Source: Fallopia convolvulus | Lineage: Eukaryota > Streptophyta > Magnoliopsida > Caryophyllales > Polygonaceae | Direction: 5' to 3' | Length of the DNA: 64,000 bases | Assembly: GCA_964016875.1 (NCBI GenBank) | Contig: OZ024736.1 | Span: 4,462,001-4,526,000, forward strand | Notes under the pieces: model-generated | The model's input: the letters and a program-made list of their open reading frames with translations, nothing else | Database searches by the model: none | Told to the model about the DNA's origin: nothing | Part shown: piece by piece, positions 21,690 through 31,138 of the stretch | How the letters are laid out: each line of letters begins with the position of its first letter | Numbering within the stretch: position 1 is the stretch's first letter | Program-made: the position numbers and the translations under genes

Positions 21690-22201
21690 TGGCTCCCACC
21701 AAGCACAAGCTGGATCAAAGCAAACTCAGACGGCTCAATCCAAAACAATGACAACACTGGAACTGTTGGGGGTGTCCTTCGTGACGAGTATGGGCGTTGG
21801 ATCGTTGGCATTGCTGCTCATCTTGGTTCATGCTTAGTTCCCGAAGCTGAAAGTTGGGGCATTTTCTACGCCCTAAAACTATCCTGGGAAGATGGTTACA
21901 AGCCCGTTCTCGTGGAAGCGGACTCAGAACACGCCATCAAGCTGATCACATCCAGCTCAACCCCACCCTCTCATCTACTCTCAAGCCTCATCCTGTGGTG
22001 TCGAAACTACCTCCAAAGAGATTGGATCCTACACTTTCAACGCATCTTCCGTGAAGCAAACCATGTCGCGGACGCCCTGGCAACACATGCGCATTCCGTA
22101 CCTCTAGGATTTCATTGTATCGATGACCCACCCTTAGACATTAAGACTCTTGTTGTTCATGATGTAAGGGGCATTACGACCCTGAGACTTGTCCGTTTGT
22201 A
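21690..22201 (+). pseudogene. LINE ORF2: RNase H (RVT_3) domain
   Basis: In assembled frames the four RNase H acidic sites are visible: ANSDGSIQNND (Asp), VPEAESWGIFYAL (Glu), VLVEADSEHAI (Asp) and ANHVADALATHA (Asp). A stop follows at 22,201, then the 3' UTR and an A-tract at 22,236. Plant L1s characteristically carry this C-terminal RNase H. Frame changes separate the first part (21,690-21,900) from the rest. Confidence 0.82.
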
Positions 22202-22259
22202 GCTTCTTTTCTTGATAAAATTTTCCCACTTTTGACCCAAAAAAAAAATTAGTTCGCTT

Positions 22260-22489
22260 CTACTAGATTCTTGATGGTGCATGTTTTGTAGTTAATTGAT
22301 CTCAAAATTACCATGTGGCCTGGGTTGCATGTCCCAATTATAGAACTAGCACAACTACTTTGGAAATGTTTATTGCTTGGTCTTGGCCTTTAGATGACTA
22401 AGTCAAGATCAACAAGGATGGTTTTGTTATTTTTTTTATGGTCATGCAATTGTGACAAGTGTTGTTCGGGATGCCAATGACAATTAGTC
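22260..22489 (+). pseudogene. Second LINE remnant: RNase H start
   Basis: Plus-strand frames around 22,375-22,489 encode WSWPLDD, VKINKDGFVI, then GHAIVTSVVRDANDN, the beginning of a plant LINE RNase H (K-x-N-x-D-G). The sequence stops at 22,489 and continues at 28,882 with SEYTVSIYGEVLGHLDGFKL, the next segment of the same domain. The LINE at 22,509-28,863 was therefore inserted into it. Confidence 0.75.
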
Positions 22490-22542
22490 GGGAGTTTTGT
22501 TTTATCTTTTTTTTATTAGGTAAGAATTAGGAGGCTCTCCCC

Positions 22543-22990
22543 TCAGGGAGGGCGTCCTAGAGCATCCTGACGGATGAGAACACTAAGTTCTGGGTGATTC
22601 CTAATGGCGTTGGTAGGGAGACTGTAGCTTAGTCTAGCAATTTTATCAGCCACAATATTGTAGTCCCTGGACACATGGGAAATCTGAACATATTGGAATT
22701 CCAGGAGACCAATACGAATATCAGTCATGATGATTTCTATTTCCCACGGGCAATTTTTTCCGCCTTGAGCAGCTTTTATCACTTGTAGATTGTCGCCTTC
22801 AATTTCTATGTTTCTATGTCTTCCCTGTTTTGCTAATCTAATGATATCTCTCATTGCCAGAGCTTCTGCCTTAATTGCCGACATCCGTCCATAGTTCTTT
22901 GTCGATATGTTTATAATATTTCCATTATGGTCCCTTAAGATTGAGCCTCCTGAAGCTTGTCCATTTTCTAGTCTTGATCCGTCAAAATTA
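22543..22990 (-). pseudogene. LINE ORF2: RNase H domain
   Basis: The minus-strand frames give NGNIINISTKNYGRMSA-like, then IKAEALAMRDIIRLAKQG, IEIEGDNLQVIKAAQGG and SRDYNIVADKIARLSYSL. These carry the Glu, Asp and final Asp of RVT_3. The stop lies at 22,543. The domain is separated from the zf-RVT frame by a frame change near 22,990. It is the C-terminal end of the LINE polyprotein. Confidence 0.82.
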
Positions 22991-23002
22991 CATTTTATTA
23001 CA

Positions 23003-23827
23003 TCACGTGGTGGCTTTTTCCATATCTGGTTTTGATCCTCTTTTTTTCCTTTTTTTATTGCGGTTTATGATCATGATTTCTTCATCTTCATTCCAGTGTT
23101 TTGATTTTTCCCATTGATCTCGTTCAACCCTAATATATTGGGGTAGATCTTGAATGCATTCATTTGGCGCTTGTTGGAATACTAGTTTATTCCGTTGGTG
23201 CCAAATACACCACCAAGATATCGCTAGTTCAATAAACTCCTTTCTTCCTATTTGGCAATGAAGGTCATTTAGTGTATTTTTTGGTGTCTTGTTATGTGGG
23301 TTATAGTTGCATATTGTTTGTTCAATTTTTGTTTTAACTTTCTTTATAGTACTTAGTGTGTGGGGACATGTGGTGAGCAAGTGGGTTGTATCCTCTATCG
23401 TACTCTGACACATAACGCAACTACCAGGTGTTGGGACGTGTTTTTCTTTTAGTCTTTCCTTTGTTGGTATACCATTGTTACTTATTTTCCATAGGAAATT
23501 TTTAACTTTTGGTAAAGTATCTAATTGCCAAATCCAATTTACTTCACTTGGTTCTATATTTACCGCTTGTGTTATTAAAATCATTGCCGAGTGTGTTGAA
23601 AACCATCCATTCTTGCTTGGGGCCCAATAAAGGCAGTCTTTGATTTCATTATCTGGTATTGGTATTGTCTTTATTATGTCAACTTCTTGTTGTGGTAAGA
23701 TTTGTTCTAGTTCGTTAAGTTTCCAATGTTTACCTCCTGTTATAAATTCCGATACCTTAGTTCCGCTATTAATACTAGAAGTTCTGTTTTCCTTATGCCA
23801 AGTCCTCCGTTCGTCTTTGGTTTGCAA
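23003..23827 (-). pseudogene. LINE ORF2: zf-RVT region
   Basis: The 274-codon frame contains DCLYWAPSKNGWFSTHSAM, WIWQLDTLPKVKNFLWKI, NGIPTKERLKEKHVPTPGS followed by CVMCQSTIEDTTHLLTTC and IWHQRNKLVFQQ. These are the cysteine and histidine motifs of zf-RVT, which lies between reverse transcriptase and RNase H. It overlaps the end of the upstream frame by about 90 bases, so a frameshift near 23,780 separates them. Confidence 0.85.
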
Positions 23828-26103
23828 ATCTTATCCCATCCGATCAATGGCTTATAGTGTTGATCTTTATTCCAAGAGAAAGTTTTGTTTATTATATCCA
23901 TATCTTCATGAATTTTTTTTGGTAGCATAAAACTTTGCATGATGTAGTTTGGTTTCATAGCTAGGTTAGACCTGATTAGTGTGGCTTGTCCTTCCTGAGA
24001 GAGCGCATTGGCCTTCCATTTTGAATGTTGGTTGTTAGCCTTTTCAACTGATTCTTTGAAAGTGTCTCGATTTACCTTTCCATTTATAATTGGGCATCCC
24101 AAGTATTTTTCAAGATTGGTCATGGAAGTGATTCCAATCGCTTGTTGAATTCGTTGTTTTTGCTGGTTGTTCATGTTTTTTGACGGTTGAAAGGCTGATT
24201 TATGATAGTTCACTTTTTGCCCTGATACTGCTATGTATTCTTCAACAATTCTTTTAATTTTGGTGCATGCACCTTGGGTTGCTTTAGAGAAAATAATAAT
24301 ATCATCTGCAAAAGCTAGAAACGGAATTCTAATTCCTCCACGTGCAATCGGGAATCCAACCGAACCTCTAGCACTTCCGCATTTTCTTTGAAGCTTTATT
24401 GCAAGAATTTCTGTTCCAATTACAAATAGAAAGGGTGAGAGCGGTTCACCTTGCCTAAGGCCCCTTTCTGGTAGGAAAATGTTTGTAGGTCCATTATTGA
24501 CCAAGAATGAGAAGGAAACTGTACATACACATTCTCGAATCCATCCTATAAATTTGTTACAAAATCCAAATTTTTTTAACACCTGGAAAAGGAACCCCCA
24601 GTCTACCCTGTCATATGTTTTTTCCATATCTAATTTTACTGTTACCCAACCATCTTTTGCTTTACTTCCTCTAAACGAGTGAAATATTTCATGTGCAATT
24701 AATACATTGTCTTGTATTGCTCTATTGCTTACAAAAGCTCCTTGGAGTGGGTGAATTATTTTGTCTATTATTCTTTTTAATCTTTCCGTTATAATTTTTG
24801 AAATGACTTTATAAATTGTAGAACATAAGCTAATTGGTCGGTAGTGATTCGTCGATGAGGGGTTATCCGTTTTCGGAATTAGTGAGATAAATGTGTGGTT
24901 AATTTGTTTGAGTATCTTCCCATGGTGGAAGAAGCTTTTGACTGCCTTTATAACTGATGGTCCCACAATATCCCAATATTTTTTATAAAATTCTGTCGTC
25001 CTCCTGTCAGGTCCAGGAGATTTGTTAGAACCTATTTGCATTATGATTGCTTTGATTTCTTCATTTGAAACTGGCTTCGTTGTATAGTCATTGTCTTCAT
25101 GTGTGATTTCATTTGTGATGAGATCAAGATATTCTTGTGTTAGACTTTGGTTTGTGGGTTCTTTTGTATACATTTGTTTGAAATCCTTTCTGATTTCCTC
25201 TCTTATATTGTCTGTTCCTACTATATGTGTACCATCATTAGTGCGGATTTCTTTGATGGTCTTTCTATTTCTTCTTCCACTTGCTATTTTGTGAAAGTAC
25301 CCTGAATTGGTATTTGTTAGCTTTATATGCTTTGTTTTTGCCCTTTGTTTCCAATATGTTTTATGAAAATTAAGAATGTTTTGTTTCTGTTTAATAATTC
25401 GAATTTGTTTTTTTATTAAACTTGGTTGTGGTGATATAAGGATTTGTTCTTGCAAGTCTATAAGTTTGGTGTCAATTTCTTTGAGTTGTTGAAATACGTT
25501 TCCTAGCGTTCTTTTATTCCAATTTTTTGCATTTGTTTTAAATAGTTGGGTTTTCTTTACTAATTGAAACATATTTGATCCTTGAAGATCTAGTCTCCAT
25601 GCTTGTTTAACCACATTTCTAAAATCTTTACGATGCATCCACCCCTTTTCAAATTTAAATGGCGATCCTTTTGTTACTGTATCGTTGCTTAGGTCAATAG
25701 ATATTTTACAATGGTCAGATGTTGTAAAAGCATGGTTGGTGGTATGAATGCCAGGGTACCATTGGATAATGTAGTTACTTACAAGCACTCTATCAAGTTT
25801 CTCATAGATGTTATTTTCCTCAGTTCTATTTTTTCTCCAAGTAAATCTATTGCCACTTGTAGGAATATCTATTAATTCACAATCATTCTTAAAATTGTAG
25901 ATCCGTTCAAATCTATGAGGTTTTGGAAAAGCCCCTCCTTGCTTTTCACTAGAATTTCGGATCTCATTCAAATCTCCTATAATAAGTATGGGCACGCCTA
26001 GACTCTTGATATCACTAGTTATCTTTCGCCAAAATTCATCTTTAGCATCTGCATTAGGGAGAGCATATGCAAAGCAAAGAGCAATTGTAAACTTTGTTAT
26101 CAT
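23740..26103 (-). pseudogene. LINE ORF2: endonuclease C-terminal part and reverse transcriptase
   Basis: A 787-codon frame with no stop. Order: endonuclease core with ILIIGDLNEI and TTSDHCKISIDL, pre-RT NTNSGYFHKIASGRRNR, then reverse transcriptase with NKSPGPDRRTTEFYKKYW, ISLIPKTDNPSSTNHYRP, VKLDMEKTYDRVDWGFLF, RGLRQGEPLSPFLFV and FLAFADDIIIFSKA. All catalytic aspartates of RT (FADD) and the endonuclease Asp and His are present. It nicks target DNA and copies the LINE RNA there. The N-terminal endonuclease piece is in a separate frame upstream. Confidence 0.92.
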
Positions 26104-26169
26104 GTGGTACTATTTTAGTATAATATATCGTGGGTCTCGTACAAGCACTGTGATTTCTTCATTTATTAA

Positions 26170-26400
26170 TTAATGTTCTTTCCACAACACTCCAAGACCA
26201 CCAGCTCTACCATTCGCTGGTGACCACACAAAATTATCAAACCCCACTCTCCTCCAGACTTGATTGCTTGGTGTTTTGTTAGTTTTTGTTTCTATTATTG
26301 CCATTATTTGAATTCTGTTGATTTTACAGAATGAGTCAACTTCCGGCCAGAAGGACTTCCGGCCTATCCCTCTACTATTCCATGATCCTATCTTCATAAT
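26170..26400 (-). pseudogene. LINE ORF2: endonuclease N-terminus
   Basis: The minus-strand frame starts MKIGSWNSRGIGRKSFWPEV and contains IMAIIETKTNK (catalytic Glu) and RAGGLGVLWKEH, the start of the AP-endonuclease-like domain of plant L1s (Exo_endo_phos). A stop at 26,170 separates it from the 787-codon frame at 26,103. Only this stop and two later frameshifts prevent an intact ORF2, so the LINE is fairly young. Confidence 0.88.
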
Positions 26401-26867
26401 TAATTTTATTAACCCCACTCTTGTTCTCCTTTTTTCTTCTCGTCTCTAGTTTTCTATGTTTTCTGCTCCGAGTGATTCCATGCCAGCAAGTTCGTTTGTT
26501 TGTTGTTTTCCATTGTTGTTTTGCTGACGCATTTAAGGTATTGTTGTTATTAAACATCAAATCAATTGTATGTTTGTTTAACTTTTTGTTCCAATGGATT
26601 TTTAGTTTACGTGTAACAAGTGACCACGCACTCCACTTACACCAGCACCATACAACAATGTAGTCAAATAAAATATACAAAGATAACAGTTGGTATATAT
26701 TCAGTTGTGCTCTTCTCCTGTTTGATTTTGTCACGAGTCTTCTCTTTAAACTCCCCCTGATTTGTCTTTTGTTTCCCACATACACACTCTGCCTTGAACA
26801 GCATGAAGGAGTGCATGCATTATACAAAAAAAGGAACAAGTTGGCATAGTTTAAGAGGTAATCAAGC

Positions 26868-27929
26868 CTAATAAATAGTCCTGGTGACAAGCCATGTTCT
26901 TGTAATACAGAGGCTGTATAAGATTAAGTAAAATAACAACCTGCTAAGTAAGTTCCAATCAATTTCAGCATAAACTGTCATGGTCAAAAACTCACACAGC
27001 CAGCTCAAGACTGAACAAAGTATGAAGACATAACCATTCCAGTAAAGAAAACACATCACAACAATGCTCCAACTCCTTCTACTATATATTTGCATAATGC
27101 TTTTACAAGTGCAACAGCAATGCCAATTTTCCTTTTGCACCAACCAAATATGAGTCAAATATAGGACCCAGATGCTTCGTTTATTTCTACTATTTTTGGA
27201 TCTCTTATACCAGATTAAGCAAACAGTTCTACTCAAGAAAATATAAGAAAAGATCACAATATAATAGTTGAGATACCATAAATTCATAACTTGCAAAAAC
27301 ATCATGCTACCCATCTTACAAACCGTTATCATATTAAGGATCACCCTACTTATTTGTTTATCCTGGTCAATATACATTCTTAACAACAACTCATTAGCAA
27401 CTACATATTTTAGAAAGTTCATAAAATTCAATCTTTTCTTCATGAATACTAGTAGATTTTCACATTGGGAACATAGCTTCAATTCATAGTTTTTATTTCC
27501 AGAGGCAAATTTAATCATAGTCATTCTTTGCCACCCCTCTTTCATCTCACTATTCAAAATTTTCCCTTTCTTTTTTATACTAACATTATTCTTTACTATT
27601 TTCCTCCTCCAACATACAAGGTAGACAGTAAGGCTTAGGTATATGCACTCCTCATTGCCATAAGTAAACCACTTCCAGATATTATACATAGACAAAGGAT
27701 TCCGGTTTTCAAGGTACATCACAACTCCTAAAGTACTCTCAAAGGTCATGAAGTTATCATCCAAGAACCAATTTAGCCTTTCTAGGATATATTCAGCAAC
27801 TATCCGCATTGCATCATACACACAACCATCCAACATAGATATTTCTATAGAATGTAAATTGTTCTCTTTGACCCCTGACAGCTTAGCAAGGTAAGCAGTC
27901 AAGTCAAACTTGATTTTTCTCTTAAACAT
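26868..27929 (-). CDS. LINE upstream frame B, 353 codons, unknown
   Basis: A stop-free frame that I do not recognise, in the place of ORF1. It begins MFKRKIKFDLTAYLAKLSG and is rich in Leu, Ile, Tyr, Trp and Cys. Several stretches look membrane-like, for example VIFSYIFLSRTVCLIWY and the C-terminal LLFYLILYSLCI. No DUF4283 domain or CCHC zinc knuckle is visible. It overlaps the preceding frame by 31 bases in another phase. It may be ORF1 that has diverged, an accessory frame, or AT-rich chance. Confidence 0.4.
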   Translation of the reverse strand: MFKRKIKFDLTAYLAKLSGVKENNLHSIEISMLDGCVYDAMRIVAEYILERLNWFLDDNFMTFESTLGVVMYLENRNPLSMYNIWKWFTYGNEECIYLSLTVYLVCWRRKIVKNNVSIKKKGKILNSEMKEGWQRMTMIKFASGNKNYELKLCSQCENLLVFMKKRLNFMNFLKYVVANELLLRMYIDQDKQISRVILNMITVCKMGSMMFLQVMNLWYLNYYIVIFSYIFLSRTVCLIWYKRSKNSRNKRSIWVLYLTHIWLVQKENWHCCCTCKSIMQIYSRRSWSIVVMCFLYWNGYVFILCSVLSWLCEFLTMTVYAEIDWNLLSRLLFYLILYSLCITRTWLVTRTIY

Positions 27930-28825
27930 ATCTGTCTTAATTCCCGAAGGACGATCTTCATTTCTGTGTGAATTGCACTACTCTTTAAGGTCTCCTCGAC
28001 CATAGTAGGCAGTTGTTCAGGTTCTTCAAAGGGGTTCATTTGATCATATTGTTCAGAAAAGGATTCTTCCCCATAACAAAGAGCTTTCTTAACAGATTGT
28101 TTACCTTTCTTTATAATTCTTTTTCTCCACCATGCTAGTAAACCACATAGCCAACTCCAAGCCACCAAGACTCCAGACCACTCAACATAGTATTTTGGAA
28201 GAAAAGAACGGATAGGAAAAGAGCTTACAAAGGAAGTAAGCCCCCAACAAATCTGTTCATAACCATCTAACAAGTCCTCGAAGCACTGAGCTATAATTTG
28301 TGAATAATAAAGAGTATAAAGGGAGGGATACAACCTGGGCTTCTTCAACCTTAGGCCAAGCCAATGGTCTTTAGAGCAAGAACTCCCCGCCTCCTTAACG
28401 CCACCCGCGCAACAGCGTCCATCCCGAGAAGGCCTCTCACTATTGCCCCTTTCAACCGCTCCAATTCTGCCCCGCGGATTCAGACCCATAGAGCACCACG
28501 CGAGCACGAAACCTAGGCCCCCAATTGATCGAGGGTCTCGAAGGTAAAGCCCTCGCTGCTTGTGTTGTCTCCTTTTCTTAGCCGAATTTGGTAGCCCATC
28601 GTTCCATTTGGGCTTACACGACTCATTGTTGTTCGAAAAGCACCGAACGAACCTCCAACGATTTTCTCGCTTTCTAGGTTTTTGGTTTGGGAATTTTCGA
28701 ATCGCCCCATAAAAGGAGGCAATACAACTGCCATTAACAATTTGTGAGAGAGAGATAGAGTTTACAAAGAGAGATTGAACGATGATGGTTCTGGATCGAT
28801 TTAGGGTTTGGCGTGGTTTATCCAT
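27899..28825 (-). CDS. LINE upstream frame A, 308 codons, unknown
   Basis: The frame opens MDKPRQTLNRSRTIIVQS about 40 bases from the LINE's 5' end. It has a basic N-terminal half (KKRRQHKQRG, RPSRDGRCC), a hydrophobic segment YVEWSGVLVAWSWLCGLL and a Glu-rich tail (NPFEEPEQLPTMVEETL). A competing ATG in another frame (28,740) is also open for 75 codons. No ORF1 domain is seen. The first 500 bases are CpG-rich, as LINE 5' promoter regions often are, so part of this may be untranslated leader. Confidence 0.4.
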   Translation of the reverse strand: MDKPRQTLNRSRTIIVQSLFVNSISLSQIVNGSCIASFYGAIRKFPNQKPRKRENRWRFVRCFSNNNESCKPKWNDGLPNSAKKRRQHKQRGLYLRDPRSIGGLGFVLAWCSMGLNPRGRIGAVERGNSERPSRDGRCCAGGVKEAGSSCSKDHWLGLRLKKPRLYPSLYTLYYSQIIAQCFEDLLDGYEQICWGLTSFVSSFPIRSFLPKYYVEWSGVLVAWSWLCGLLAWWRKRIIKKGKQSVKKALCYGEESFSEQYDQMNPFEEPEQLPTMVEETLKSSAIHTEMKIVLRELRQICLREKSSLT

Positions 28826-28881
28826 CGGGATGAGAAAGGGGAAAGGGAGCGGGGGGGTTCGGTGGGAGTTTTGTTTATCTT

Positions 28882-29280
28882 ATTAGCGAATACACAGTGT
28901 CTATATATGGTGAAGTTCTAGGGCACCTTGATGGTTTTAAGCTTGCTTGATTGATAGGAATTCCTAGGAATCCATTGAACAAAGTGAACAAAATCAATAC
29001 GTACAAGTAAAGGGAATAACAAAGTATCATCTAATTTATGAGGATATAGAGCAGTTTTTTTATTATCACTATTTTTAATAATAATAAAGGATCGCATAAG
29101 GTATGGAGGCTTCAAAAAAGTGGTTTTAGAAATGAATTTTAAATTTTCAATTAGCTTTATTTGTAAATCTATTTTACCTTGTAACCCACTCACATATATA
29201 TATATATGTGTGTGTGAGCGGGTAAAATAAACATAATTTACCATGATTATTTTCGCTATTAAAAAGGTATTTCTTAAATT
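28882..29280 (+). pseudogene. Second LINE remnant: RNase H continuation and flank
   Basis: SEYTVSIYGEVLGHLDGFKL (28,883-28,945) continues the RNase H frame that ends at 22,489. A stop and AT-rich DNA follow. At 29,195-29,215 there is a short (TA)n/(TG)n microsatellite. An open frame on the minus strand (28,918-29,244) has no recognisable domain and I do not annotate it. Confidence 0.65.
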
Positions 29281-29289
29281 ATTGTGCAG

Positions 29290-29821
29290 TTATTTTAATT
29301 ATAAAAATATATGGCGATTATGCAACTTAATGGGATATCTTATTCTGCAAATATGATAAGATTAAACCCAGAGAAGGTGTGAATATTCCTAACTTGGGTT
29401 TTAAGCAACCCTAGAAAATAATTAAATAAGGCCCCCTGATCTCCCTATTCCATTATAAATACACGCCCTATGCGTGTAGGGAGAGACACAGGTACATATT
29501 GGCATATTCAGAAAATCTAGCCAGGCTAATATTCGCTTAACTCGACTGTCCGGGGATTCACCGCTCTCTTGTTGTACCTCGTCGCTCAAAACGACAATTG
29601 CTCTTCTAATTTAGGCATCAGAGGTGGATTAGGGGGTCCCCACCCCCTGTGCGACAATTGCTCTTCTGACATAGGCATCGGAGGTGGATTAGGGGGTCCA
29701 TCCCCTGTGTCCATTGTTTTGCAGGTTTCTAGGTCAAGAGATTGAAGACGGAGCGGAAGAGGACGAGTTCTTAATTGTTGTATTTAAGACGAATTGAAGA
29801 CGAAGTTTTTATACACCAACA
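29290..29821 (+). repeat. LTR copy A (gypsy or copia, unassigned family)
   Basis: From GCAACTTAATGG (29,324) to TACACCAACA (29,821) this aligns with 47,560-48,002 and its second half with 47,258-47,511. Shared features are ATTATAAATACACGCC (promoter-like), TTGTACCTCG, GACAATTGCTCTT and GTCCATTGTTTTGCAGGT. No internal element sequence adjoins it, so it is probably a solo LTR. The left edge is uncertain. Confidence 0.65.
29592..29709. repeat. 60-bp tandem duplication in LTR copy A
   Basis: CGACAATTGCTCTTCT starts at 29,592 and again at 29,652, with the following 45 bases nearly repeated (GGTGGATTAGGGGGTCC in both). The other two LTR copies have one unit only, so the duplication is specific to this copy. 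Confidence 0.88.
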
Positions 29822-29949
29822 ATATAGTATCATAATGTCAAGGGTTCCTCCAATTAAATTGAATAGTCTAATGGCCTAATTTTAAAATTTTAGCGTCTTG
29901 TGCATAGTTCTAAAATCTAAACAAAATAGATATCTTGTTGGGCAGTGAT

Positions 29950-30403
29950 TAAAGCTGTTAAAAACTGACCGAACCCGCCAACCCGACCCGAACCGTCCGA
30001 TAATTTTAGGGTCAAGACCCGAAAATTTGAACCCGAAACCCAAAATCAACCGAACCCGGTAGAACCCGAAACTCATTGGGTTGAAACCCGGAACTCGTTG
30101 GGTTGACCGATTTAGTATAATTATATAATTTTTAAATTTTATTTTGAAAATTATAATATATTTTATTATTAAAATAAATAAAAATATTATATTATAATTA
30201 AATATTATTATTTAATTAAAAATTAAATTTAATAATCTTTTAAAAAGGGATATTTTAGACCCGTTGGTCAACCCGACCCGACCGAAAACGCGTTACAACC
30301 CGACCCGATTGACCCGTGACCATAACGAAACCGAACCCGATTTAACACGAACCCAAAATGACCGAACCCGAACCGGCCCGAACCGACCCGATTGACAGAT
30401 CTA
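29950..30403. mobile_element. hAT-type MITE with perfect 8-bp TSD
   Basis: GCAGTGAT flanks the 454-bp element at 29,942-29,949 and 30,404-30,411. Ends TAAAGCTGTTAAA and (reverse strand) TAGATCTGTCAAT are hAT-type inverted termini. The arms carry GACCCGAACC-type repeats and the middle is AT-rich, as in 7,285-7,706, of which it is a family member. Non-coding. A 64-codon minus-strand frame across its left arm is an artefact of the repeat. Confidence 0.9.
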
Positions 30404-30411
30404 GCAGTGAT

Positions 30412-30835
30412 GGAGTCTGAGGAGTACAACTCCTACAACACATTATATTGCCAATTATGGTGTGTGGGGGTGGTTTCGGGTGGCTTGTAAAAGGAGAAAC
30501 ACACAAGATAAATTTATGAAAATTAGAATGAAATAGTACTTTTGTAAAAAGTAATTAAAATGGGTGAGATTATTTTTAAAAATTTGACATTGAAGTTAAT
30601 CTCAAAAGGTCTGTGATGATATTTTCAAAAAATGCATAAATAAGTTCGAGTTTTTGATATACCTACCACACCACCCCATCAAAAGTCCGTTATTTGATGT
30701 TTCGTGTTTTACAATATAATCATTATGTACTACAGTACTAGTTGTTTTTTAAATTAGAAAAAGAGGGAGATGCAGAGTTATATTCATGCAAGGAATAATT
30801 AAAAGTGTCGACGAGGAAACGGAGGGAGTTTGTGG
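30412..30835. other. Intergenic sequence, nothing recognised
   Basis: AT-rich sequence between the hAT MITE and the left end of the MULE. No supported gene or repeat. Confidence 0.5.
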
Positions 30836-30952
30836 GCGTTGCTTTATCCACCATGTGTAGAGGCTTTTTTGCCCCGTGATTAGAACTGTGTGTTAGAAAA
30901 GGACCGGTCTTGTAGACCGGTTTTATGAGGATCCGGCTTTCAAAGCCGGATC
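30836..30952. repeat. Left terminal inverted repeat of MULE with two hairpins
   Basis: It contains two perfect palindromes: ACCGGTCT-TGT-AGACCGGT (30,903-30,921) and GATCCGGCTTT-C-AAAGCCGGATC (30,930-30,952). Together with the outer GCCCC and ATCCACCA blocks it matches the reverse complement of 38,204-38,312 with gaps. Confidence 0.75.
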
Positions 30953-31138
30953 TCCACCGCACAAAAAATTGCCCTGATTGTCACGTTGGCAATCCAGCGA
31001 GAAAAAACGCGGATTGCAACTTGGCAATCCAAAAGGGTAAATTTCGGGATAATAATTTTTTTGCCCATATAAACCCATTCACATCTCATTTTTACCTTTT
31101 TCATTCCTCCTTTATTTTCTTCTTGTGATTTTCTCAAC

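Larger units (their letters stand above)
11079..22245 (+). mobile_element. LINE (plant L1 type), 5'-truncated, interrupted by Athila element
   Basis: Plus-strand coding pieces run in L1 order: DUF4283 and zinc knuckle of ORF1, pre-RT and reverse transcriptase, zf-RVT, RNase H, then an A-tract at 22,236-22,245. The DUF4283 frame stops at 11,241 and resumes at 18,598, so the Athila element (11,246-18,592) lies within one codon run. Between the zinc knuckle (18,888) and the pre-RT segment the endonuclease is missing, which means an internal deletion. Without the 7.35-kb insertion the LINE is about 3.8 kb. Confidence 0.88.
22509..28863 (-). mobile_element. Full-length LINE (plant L1 type), 6.35 kb
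   Basis: Flanking direct repeats GGGAGTTTTGTTTTATCTT (22,490-22,508) and GGGAGTTTTGTTTATCTT (28,864-28,881) form the target-site duplication, one base different. The T-run at 22,509 is the poly-A tail on the minus strand. The host sequence on both sides joins into one RNase H frame, which fixes both ends. ORF2 (endonuclease, RT, zf-RVT, RNase H) covers 22,543-26,418. The 2.4 kb upstream holds two overlapping frames without recognised ORF1 domains. Confidence 0.92.

Noticed and set aside
26868..28825. Host membrane-protein gene upstream of the LINE
   Set aside because: The target duplication and the interrupted RNase H frame place this sequence inside the LINE.
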